Part shown: in pieces, positions 29,009 to 37,900 of the stretch
Position numbering within the stretch: the stretch's first letter is position 1
How the letters are laid out: every line of letters begins with the position of its first letter
NCBI GenBank assembly: GCA_012862575.1
Contig: BLSF01000002.1
Span: 620,001 to 684,000 of the forward strand
Length of the DNA stretch: 64,000 bases
Reading direction: 5' to 3'
From: Parietichytrium sp. I65-24A
Lineage: Eukaryota > Sar > Bigyra > Thraustochytrida > Thraustochytriidae
Position numbers and translations under genes: made by a program
Notes under the pieces: model-generated
The model's input: the letters and a program-made list of their open reading frames with translations, nothing else
What the model was told of the DNA's origin: nothing
Database searches by the model: none

Positions 29009-29884
29009 TCAAAGCTTTTCAAATTCGACTCTAAATGCGCATGTCTTGCAAAATCTTTCATACATTCCGTCATCACCCTCAATAGGAAGGTCGGGGCCAA
29101 ACTCGTGAACATGGTATTGATCATTCTTTGGGACGAATACAGGATCTCGGCCCTGGTTCTTTTCAGGGGACGAAGCCTTTGTCGCTTTGCGAGAAGAGGC
29201 AGCTTCTTTGTCCCCAAGCTCGTTTCGTAGACGTTTGATGTTTTTCTGGAAGGCGGAATCTGTCTCTTCTTTTTTCGACTTACTTCTTGCAGCTTTCGCC
29301 CGTTTCTCTCGACGAACAACTCTGTCAGCAGCACGTCGCGCCTTTTCGACCTCAATGGCCTCAACTGTCTTCCAACGTTTAAGCGCAATGACTTCTACCT
29401 GCTTTGTAAGGTAGAGCTTCATAATTGACCACGTCATCCTGCGCGGATTCGAGGATGTTATGAAAGGGAGCACCCGAAGGTCATCATCTGTGATCAAATA
29501 TTCCTCTCGAGCCTTCGTCTTCGTCAGCAGCTTGTACATCGGATTGTCCACTCGGCACTGCATGCAGACAGCCTCATTGAACGACGACAACATCTGATGG
29601 TCCACTGACAGAGCCCCGCACCCCTGACAAAATGTTCCCGCCGCGGCCTGCCCGCTCTTCTCCAGTGGGTTATTCTCGCCTCCATTCGAAAATTCCTCCA
29701 ATCTCGCGCGAGCTCTCTCCTCCGCAGCGCCGTCATCAACGCTGTCCTCGATTGTTGCCACAGCTCCAAACGTATCGCCCGGCTCCCCTGAGTTGCCGCC
29801 GAGTGCTCCATCGGCCCCGTCGTCCCCCTCAGTCGCCTCGTGTGCGAGGGCCTCCTCAATGTCGTCGTCGTCCCACCCGTCCAT
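29009..29884 (-). CDS. XPA: DNA damage-recognition protein XPA
   Basis: A 291-aa homologue of XPA (yeast Rad14), which verifies damage and organises the pre-incision complex of nucleotide excision repair. Residues 1-85 are an acidic, low-complexity N-terminus. The XPA zinc finger starts at about 86 with spacing C-x2-C-x17-C-x2-C (CQGCGALS ... CMQC), identical to the human spacing. The DNA-binding domain follows (YKLLTKTKAREEYLITDDDL, MTWSIMKLYLTKQVEVIAL), then a Lys/Arg-rich helix. The C-terminal segment HVHEFGPDLPIEGDDGMYER ... CKTCAFRVEFEKL matches the XPA C-terminal region that contacts TFIIH. Compared with human (273 aa) it has an insert of about 25 residues in the basic stretch. Intronless. 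Confidence 0.94.
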   Translation of the reverse strand: MDGWDDDDIEEALAHEATEGDDGADGALGGNSGEPGDTFGAVATIEDSVDDGAAEERARARLEEFSNGGENNPLEKSGQAAAGTFCQGCGALSVDHQMLSSFNEAVCMQCRVDNPMYKLLTKTKAREEYLITDDDLRVLPFITSSNPRRMTWSIMKLYLTKQVEVIALKRWKTVEAIEVEKARRAADRVVRREKRAKAARSKSKKEETDSAFQKNIKRLRNELGDKEAASSRKATKASSPEKNQGRDPVFVPKNDQYHVHEFGPDLPIEGDDGMYERFCKTCAFRVEFEKL

Positions 29885-30104
29885 CGGACTTGGAGTGACT
29901 GGGTCCGCGCAAACTCGCCAAGCACGTAGGAGGGTTTACTTGCCATTGGATGGAGGAGTTGGTTTCTTCGCCAGAAGTGCAGCTCTTACGGGACGGATTA
30001 GCAGAGAGCGTAAGACCCTTACGGCAAAACGGCGTCCTAGGCGTCGTGTACATTGTTGGAGATGGAAGGGACTGCAGCGATGGCGCTGGTGGGAGGGGAG
30101 CAGA

Positions 30105-30116
30105 ATACTCGAGTAT
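30105..30116. promoter_or_regulatory. Palindrome ATACTCGAGTAT upstream of XPA
   Basis: A 12-bp perfect palindrome about 220 bp before the XPA start. It shares TACTCGAGTA with the palindrome at 13431-13444. Function inferred only from position and recurrence. Confidence 0.35.
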
Positions 30117-30170
30117 ACTGCGATGGGCAAGCGCATTGCATTGTGGGTTTTTTTGTCTGATTCTGCAGAA

Positions 30171-31909
30171 TCAAGCTTGAAGCGGTGGTGGAGGTGGGGA
30201 TGGAATTGGGTTCGTGTCTGCAGTGGCAAGAATCGGAGACGGTTGATGCCCTAGCTCGTTACGTCGTTTTGCTGCAGACAAAACGGCTGGCCAGTCAGTT
30301 CGGGCAACGGCCCATGCGAGGGCTATCGTGATTGTGCCATACCCACCGATGATTCCAATCCACAAGCCCATAAGTCCCATATTTGCTGTGATTCCTAGCA
30401 CATAGGAGAGCGGAACAGCCACGAGCCAAGCGCCAACAAAAAAACTGACAGCGACGACATTTGGCCGACCCTGGCTGTCCAACATAGCCATGGAGATGTA
30501 AAAAATGCTCAGCGCGACGTAGCCAAACGACAGCGGAAGAATCAATTTGGCGACTTCGTGGGTCACTTTGGGGTCGTTCGAGAAAAGTTGCCCAACATAA
30601 TCCCGAAAAATGATCAGAGCAATGCCACAAATGAACGAAACAAAGGTCGAGAACACGAAAGCAATCTTAGCTACAAGCTTAGCTTGTCTGGAGTTCTGAG
30701 CCCCGATGAAATGCCCGGAGCGAACTGAAGTACTGTTCATGACACCCCATTGAAACGATAAAGATGCTGCGTGTTTCCGAATTTTGTAGTCAAGACAGTG
30801 TTAGCAAAACAAATCAGGCCCAAGACGAAAAACATATTCCTCCTCACACACTTACAGAGCAGAAACGAAAGCAAGCCATTGTGCGCTCCAATGACCCAAG
30901 TTCCCTGCGAGTGAGATATCTGGATTGCGAAGCTTGAAATTGTCTGCAGTTGAAAATCCTCCAAGCAGGTTGCAAGAGTGAGAGGCAGCCCTTGCTTTAA
31001 AAATTCCTTCACTCGGGGAAGCGCGAAGGCGTGTTTAGACCAACCCGGCCAGCACTTCGCCGTGTCCGTGCGCCAGTAAAAGACGTACACAACAGTGACA
31101 AGGAAAATGACAAAGCTGGTGGTCGACGTAGCGATCGGTGAACCTTTGAATCCCATGCCCTCTAGACCAAAGGCGCCATGAATGAATATTTGGTTCAAAG
31201 CGATGTTGAGAACCAGACCAACAACGGAAATTGCAACCAAAGGTTTAATGATCTTCTGTGCCATGCAATACTGCCGAACGCTCATCGTCACCAACTGCGG
31301 GTACAACCTCAGTGTGCTCCATCTTGAAAACTCTTCCACTTCAGCCTTGATTTCGGGGCTCAGACCGAAAAGCGCGTTCAAAACGTCCGCGCAGTACCAC
31401 CACAATATCAAGATTGGAATCCCAGATAGAAAGCAGACAACTAGACAGACTTGAAGCCAATGACCAACCAATTTATACTTTCCAGCTCCAAAGGCCTGGG
31501 AGCACAAAACCGTGAGTACTTGCACAAACCCGCGCATAAAAATCGCTAAGGACACATCAAACAGCATACCTGCTTGTGCGGAAGCAGCCAAAAAGTCGCT
31601 CGACTTTGTTCCAAGGTGCCCCAAGAAAGCCATGTCGATGAACGAATATGACTGCGTCGAGAAAAACAATATCATTGTAGGCCATGCGTACGACCACCAA
31701 ATGGCAAACTCCGTTCGTTGCTCTTGGGAGTTCCAGTCCAACTGAACGTCGTCCCCATCCACTCCGACCGAGACCGGCTGCCTCGGTTCGATGTCAACAC
31801 TATCCAGCAGCGAGTAGTCATACTCGTACTCTTCCTCCTCGTCATCCCCGTCTCTTTCTCCGCCGCCCCTGTTCTCCAACAGCGGACTGTCCAACGCTCC
31901 GTGTGCCAT
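30171..31909 (-). CDS. MATE family multidrug/toxin extrusion transporter (one intron)
   Basis: A cation-coupled efflux transporter of the MATE/MatE family with 12 expected membrane helices. Exon 1 is 31909-30856, the intron is 30855-30767 (89 bp; GTAAGT...CGCAG, phase 1), and exon 2 is 30766-30171. Joining restores the MATE helix-7/8 stretch from GAHNGLLSFLL through WGVMNSTSVRSGHFIGAQN, which matches the family pattern GAHNxLLxxxxLxxxxxxGxSxAxSVRVGxxLGA. The product is 549 aa. I start at 31909 (MAHGALDSPLLENRGGG) rather than 31951. The N-terminal 60 residues are acidic with a DEEEEYEYDYS patch and a dileucine-like signal (SPLLENR), known in vacuolar or endosomal sorting. The C-terminal tail is Pro-rich (PIPSPPPPPLQA). 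Helix signatures include FLGHLGTKSSDFLAASAQA and MSVRQYCMAQKI. Subcellular site is inferred. Confidence 0.94.
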
Positions 31910-32744
31910 CCTAACCGGTTCAACCACAACGGTGAGGCCTCCCCAAAACACTCTCTCTCAAAGCACAGCACAGCTTGCTCGTCCCTCGTAGTCGCCTCCT
32001 GCCTGAACAGCACCAACCCTGTCTGGTGTTGCCGCCCTCACAACCTCTTCGCCCTAGTGCCCGCCGGTCCCCTGACTCAGCGCACTTGACTCACTGCAAC
32101 GAGTGCGCACCCACTCATTAAGCCATTACACTCACCACACTCACCACACTCACCCATCTGAATTATTATTCTGAATTCTGATGAACCACTGTTTCACTAG
32201 GCTAGCTAGTTTCACCGTTTACTGTCACGGTTTACTATGTTTTACTCAGCCTGTTTTGGTTTCCTTCACTGTTAGTCAATCAATCAACAACCTCGATAAC
32301 CTCGATCAAAATTTAAGAGTAAGTCGCTCCTTAACAGCCGCCGCCCTCTATCTAGCTAGCTAGCTATAGTTTATACTTAATCATAATTAAGAGTACCCTG
32401 ATTATATGACTGCTACGCGTAATCGGTAAGCTAAGGTGACCGATCGGTTCTTTGTTCTCTGTCGTCTCCACTCACTCACTCACTCACTCCATCGATCTCC
32501 ATCGCTGGAAAGACAAGACACAAACAAGACATACAAAGGTGGAGCCACATTTGGTCGAATTGGTCGAATTCTGAATTCTGAATTCTGCATAACTTGTGTG
32601 AATCTCAGTCAAAGCTGTCAATGCGTTCGAGACGAGGAGACCGCGGAGACCGAGGAGACCGAGGAGACCGAGGATAACTCGGGCACGTTTGGTCGTGTCT
32701 TGCCTCTGTCCGAGGACCAAGTGAGCTCGGGGGCGGCGGGGACC
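31910..32744. other. Divergent promoter between MATE and the metzincin gene
   Basis: No separate gene is supported. It holds TTCTGAATTC-type repeats (about 32165-32178 and 32569-32588), a CTAG repeat at about 32349-32364, CACTCACT repeats near 32468-32486, and a GAGACCGAG-type repeat at about 32635-32675. The frame of the metzincin gene is open back to 32436, so part of this may be coding, but the composition argues against it. Confidence 0.5.
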
Positions 32745-34784
32745 ATGGGCGCCGTCCGCGAGCTGCGGCTGGCACTCGCAGCTCTGAGCGTTGGCGCGCT
32801 GCTGCTGGCGCTGAACCAGGGTGTTTCAGTGCTGAAACTAGTGTCCGCGGGCGGTGGCGAAGGTCTGGTGGTCGCGGAGATGGAGATGGAGATGAATCCC
32901 TACCGTACAGAGAGGACAGGGACGGACGCCGGTGAGCCCCAGCATGCATCGAGGATTGGCGGAAGCTTGGAGAGGCCGCGGGGCTGGCACTGGGGCCGAA
33001 GATGGAGCCCTGACGCGGACGACGGAACAAGAAAAGCAATGCTGCCTTATGATAATCCGGCTGTGGACGACGCGGGGAAGAAATTCGTGGAGTTTAAGGC
33101 AAACCTGGTGCATCCCAGATTCGCGAAAGAGGAGAGGCTGTACTATGATGTGCTGGTGGGGAGGACGCAAGACGGTTTCGGTGTGATCGACGATGGCTAT
33201 TCTGACTCGGAGATGTTGGACATCCTGCAGCGGGTGGTGGACATCTTTGCAGTTGCAAATGTGCACATCAGATTTCAAATGGATGAAGTGCTGTCGAAAA
33301 GGATGCTTCTCCGTAGAGAGGCTCTCACGTATCTGTCAAGCGTCGAAGGTCCAGACAGAGAAGAACTCCAGTTTAGAGAGCAGTCAGCTTCGCAGAGGCC
33401 CAAATTTGAAGCGTGGCTGAAAGAGCAGACACAAAAGGACTTTGGCGTGGATTTCATTGATCTTCTGCGGGGCAATCGGGTCGCCGATACTCACAGAATA
33501 ACAGCGATGATGCAGCAAGATTATCTAGACTGGGCTCTGGGTTTCCCCATGTTATTGACGCCATGGGACATGGCCTACTCTACCGCCATGTTTCCGGTTC
33601 ACTACTTTCATAACATGAATGGAATCGGGGGAAGCGGAAGAGTCATCTTGCGAAGCGGGTCATGCAATGGCGATGCGAAACCAATCCTCGATGGCTACTC
33701 CAGAAACGATAGTGCGGTAGTCGGAAAGGTAACCTGTAGACGTTTTCTTGCAGATGTCTCCAAACGCGTTAAACTCAAGGGACCATTCAAGCGTCAGCAC
33801 GAGCAACTAGACATGAAGGGCGCAGTCGCCGCTCGGCTCTGGGCTCATGAGCTCGGCCACCAGCTATCCTTGCACCATACCAAAGAAGGCAGGTGCATTT
33901 TGTTTGACTCTTGGAATGATGGCTATCTCATGCTCCAACAAAGGTATGTGGGGGTTAGCCCGAGAGGATGTTCCGGAAGTGGGCACGAAGAGCAGGGACT
34001 CGCTGTGAAACTTCTCGAACGCGAAATGGAGGCCGTTCGAGCTTTTGTCATGACTCAGGATATACGTCCGAGCCGGCCTGTCCCTGGAACGATTTCATTT
34101 GGCGAAAGCACCATGCAGTTAGGGACAGGGTCGCCCTCGGCTTCGAGTAAATTGGCAAAACATTTGAGGAAAATGTACTTGGGTCGCGGAGAGTCGATCT
34201 CCAAGAACAAATGCCCTACCAAACAGAAGATTGTCGTGCTAACAAATCTCCCTGTGCCCCAGGACGGCCGAGTACTCCGCGTGCGTTGGGTTCCTCGAAC
34301 TGCCAAGAGCAGGCCCAGCGCCGTCGTTTTCGCTGCAGTTCAAGTAGACGGTGCATCTGCGACGGTCGTCTCGTCAACGCCGCCTATACCGATTTTCCAG
34401 ACGTCCCAGCGGACTCATGTTGAAGTTGACCTTCCAAACAGGGGCCTCGAACTGCGCGAAGGAGAAATGCTTGCTATTGTTCACCCTGGCAGTGGAGACC
34501 TTGACATTGACACCAAACTTTACTCGTCAGAGTTTGTGTTGTATGGAGACATAGTCGGCGAGAGGATGGAGGCCGGTGGAATGCTCAAGACGCTTGGCCC
34601 TTTCATCGAAGAGGACTTGTCTTACCCTAAAGTCAGCGCCGCGGAGCGCAAGGCCGCGCCATTTCGAACATCAGGTGCTGATTTCACCAAATCAAAGGTG
34701 CTAGAGTTGGAAGCGGTCTCCCCGCACCGCTCTGAATGGTGCACGGATTTGCTTGTAAACTTCGATTTTGAACCCATGACATAA
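32745..34784 (+). CDS. Membrane-anchored metzincin-like metalloprotease
   Basis: A 679-aa protein from an ATG in strong context (GACCATGGGC). A single hydrophobic segment at about 7-24 (LRLALAALSVGALLLALN) would be a signal anchor or signal peptide. A zinc-site motif follows at 368-378, HELGHQLSLHH, which fits the metzincin pattern HExxHxxGxxH except that the usual Gly is Ser. A candidate Met-turn (WNDGYLMLQQRY) lies about 24 residues later. Conserved Cys residues surround it (RSGSCNG, KVTCRRF, GRCILF, PRGCSGSG), consistent with an extracellular or lumenal enzyme. Residues 480-679 look beta-rich. I cannot assign a metzincin subfamily. The catalytic Glu is present. The open frame extends 103 codons upstream to 32436, but that part carries repeat-derived ETEETEETE residues and a non-protein-like start. 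Confidence 0.8.
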   Translation: MGAVRELRLALAALSVGALLLALNQGVSVLKLVSAGGGEGLVVAEMEMEMNPYRTERTGTDAGEPQHASRIGGSLERPRGWHWGRRWSPDADDGTRKAMLPYDNPAVDDAGKKFVEFKANLVHPRFAKEERLYYDVLVGRTQDGFGVIDDGYSDSEMLDILQRVVDIFAVANVHIRFQMDEVLSKRMLLRREALTYLSSVEGPDREELQFREQSASQRPKFEAWLKEQTQKDFGVDFIDLLRGNRVADTHRITAMMQQDYLDWALGFPMLLTPWDMAYSTAMFPVHYFHNMNGIGGSGRVILRSGSCNGDAKPILDGYSRNDSAVVGKVTCRRFLADVSKRVKLKGPFKRQHEQLDMKGAVAARLWAHELGHQLSLHHTKEGRCILFDSWNDGYLMLQQRYVGVSPRGCSGSGHEEQGLAVKLLEREMEAVRAFVMTQDIRPSRPVPGTISFGESTMQLGTGSPSASSKLAKHLRKMYLGRGESISKNKCPTKQKIVVLTNLPVPQDGRVLRVRWVPRTAKSRPSAVVFAAVQVDGASATVVSSTPPIPIFQTSQRTHVEVDLPNRGLELREGEMLAIVHPGSGDLDIDTKLYSSEFVLYGDIVGERMEAGGMLKTLGPFIEEDLSYPKVSAAERKAAPFRTSGADFTKSKVLELEAVSPHRSEWCTDLLVNFDFEPMT

Positions 34785-34917
34785 CTATTTAGCTGCTGTA
34801 CAGCGCTTTGAACGAAATTATTAACCAAAAATGCCACATACTTGGGTTACGATAAACAAAAGGCGAGCCTGTCATATCGTTGCCTATCTGCACTGATGAC
34901 TGCTGCGAGTTTCTTTT

Positions 34918-37900
34918 CTAAAATGGCTGCTTGCACAGCGGACAGTCGTTTTTGTGCGAGGTCTTGAACCACTTCACCAGACATTTGGCATGGAAGCAAT
35001 TCTTGCATGTTGAGCAGCGCAACTTTGGAAGCGACTGATCGGTGGCGTGCACGACCGCATAGCAAATTGGGCAAGGCTCCATTCCATCAAATTCTTTGTC
35101 CATGTTGAATTTCCAAAAGGTAACGGCGTCTATCAGCGTCGCATCTTGAGTGGCAAGCATTGTCGTAATCTGCAATACCATACGGCGCCACCGCTCAGCT
35201 TTGATCCCCACTTGGCGCGTGCACTGAACGTCTACACTTTGAAGCGGAAAAGTGCCAGGCAAAGTGATCTTGATTTCAACTGCGCAATCTTCTTTTTCGT
35301 AAAGCGCCGTCACTGTGCGAGCCTTTACGCTCGTCGAGACAGTAAGTGTTCCTGCATCCTCATCCTCACCCGCATGCGCATCAGGGGCGTCAAACAAATG
35401 TGCTCGATTCGCCTCCTCAATATCTTCCATCTCTTCTGCCACGATCCTTGGTGACACATATTTATTCAGCCTGCTTCGCACCAAAGGAATATCCGACTTT
35501 GGGATCCGGCCACTGTCAGTGTACCACTTTCGAGACATGGCGGGGAGAACTCGCAAGGTAAGCAAAGCCACCTCCTGGAGCAGCTCATTAGTTGCAAAGT
35601 GTTCAGAGAAAATTGACCACTCCAGAGCAAGTTCTCCGACGTGAAGCCCTTCAATCCTCTCGGCAATCTCTTCTTTGCACTCTGCTTCCAGCACTCGCAT
35701 CCGCCTGATGATTTGCAATAACATACACCACGCGTGAGCATTGAAAGGAGGGTCATACGACCCGTCTTCATCTTCGTCTGTTTCTTCTTCTGAGTCGCTG
35801 TCTGATACAGCAAACTCTTTGGCGTCTTCATTCTCAATGCTGGAATCGACAGAACTTGCTACCGTTTCATACAGATAGTCGCGCTTTTCCCACCACCCCC
35901 TCACAAGTTCATCACTGTGCTTGCACGACTTTGCAAACAGCTGCAACAGCTTGTTTCCTAGTTGTACGTGTCTGCACTCTGCTAGAGTCTTTAGAAGGGA
36001 CAGTTGGCCTGGCCTTGCAACAAGCTCGCGCTCTGTGCTTGTTACTGTTGCGAGCGAGACCTTGGCGACCATAGCAAGCATTTTGTGAGAGAAGATGAGA
36101 GAATCGGCCTCAGCTTGCTCTAAAGCTAGGCCGAACAGTACATCATATCCACGCGAGGCGAGTGGGTCAGCTTCCGGGAGGCACTGTATAATGTCAAAAT
36201 TGAGATGAATGATGTCTACATTGTGTCTTTGTGCGAGATACAGGCTCGAAGACACAGCTCTATCGAGGTAGGCCCGGAGCTCAGCTGGCAAAACATCAGA
36301 TCGAAGATGAGCGACTAGAGAGTATAGTACCTTGAGCACCCCAATTAGCAAGGCCACATGCGGGTCGGAGTTGGAGAACTGGCGGAACTGAATAGGTATG
36401 GTTCGATGATTCAGGTGTGTGTCGAGTGTCCCGGAAGCCAATAGCAGCGAGTGAAGTTCTTCGTCACCGAGCTTGACCACTCTACTTGGGTGGAAGATGA
36501 TCGCCAGGCAAGAAAGCTTGCTGCCGAGTGTTTGTGGCGCAACACGGATTTGGCCAGAGGAATTTGCGTTCTGATTTTCCCCTTGAACAGCTTCCGAACC
36601 CGACAAGTCTCCATCACCGGCACCTAGTTTGCCGGCCTGGCCTTGGTGGAGGCCTTTGCGTTTTAAAGCAAGCTGCTCGAGCGCAACCTCCCTGCGTTTG
36701 CGTGCTGCTTCGAGCTGCTTTCTTTTTTCCAAATCTGTGTCGACAGGTTTAGGCAGCAGTGATGGCTGAAGCTTCATCAGCCTCAGGGACTCCTTGTGAT
36801 CGCCTGCGCGGCGGGCAAGCGCGAGGAGCTGGTTTAACTCTTCCAAGGACTTGGGCTTGACTTGCTTTGGACGCAAATTCTGCGCGGTAGTTTGTACCTC
36901 CCTACCGTCCATTGTGATTAAAATAGTGTAGTACAGCGCCGAGGGGTCATCACGATGGACTGCACGGACAACGCCAGGTTCAAAGGAGTCGTTCTTGGTG
37001 TAGAGTATCTGTTCACCTTCAACAAAAGTTTCCGCTGGCTCAGGCTGCTCTACATCTGCGACACTCTGCACCTCCAGGCTCTCCTCTGCGGGCAGATCCT
37101 CTATTGCGTCTTGTGATGCTGCAGCCTCCTCTTCGCTCATTAGAGAGAGGAACGAGTCTGCCATGGACATGCACTTGTCCGCACGATTTGAAGGAATCAG
37201 GCTTAGTAACTCGCTGCTCCATACTTTCCCTAGCTTGGGAAAGGCATTCAATCGACTCAGGGGGAGCTCTGCGTTTGACACGACAGTGTGCATAACCTCC
37301 TCGGGGCACGAGGTATCGAGAATCACGGGAAGAAGAACGGAGTCCACGCAAGAGTCAATCGCGGAGCCGTGCATACGAACGCTGGCTGCAAGTAGTCGCC
37401 CAGCGTGAGCGAATGAGGTGGAGGCGCTCGTCAAACCTTGTGCTAAGACAGAGCTGATCCTCTCGATGTCTCTCGCGATATAAGGGACGAGGACTGCATC
37501 GCGCCAATCCTTCCAAGAGCTGGCACCGACTAACAGGTTCCAGAGCATGTTTGGCGGCTCCACGAACCCGGTTAATTGCCCATCCTCTTTGCCTTCGCTG
37601 ACATGCATGACGACTTGTACCAGCTTCGTGGTACTTGTATCTGCATTCGTGAGCACACGCTCTTCCAACCCAAACGCCAGGGCAACTCTGGCCCACGTAT
37701 TCGATGCCAAAGGCTCGACTGGCCAGTCTTCCGCGCTTTCAGTGAGGGATTTTGTAAGCCAACCAGCCAGGAATTCAACATCGAGCTTGTTGTGAAACAT
37801 GCTTGCAGGCAAAGCCAAGTCACAGGCTTGTGACACGATAGCTACAGTGCAAACATTCTTGTTCTTTTCCTCTCCTGACGCGTATGTCAGCACGATTTTT

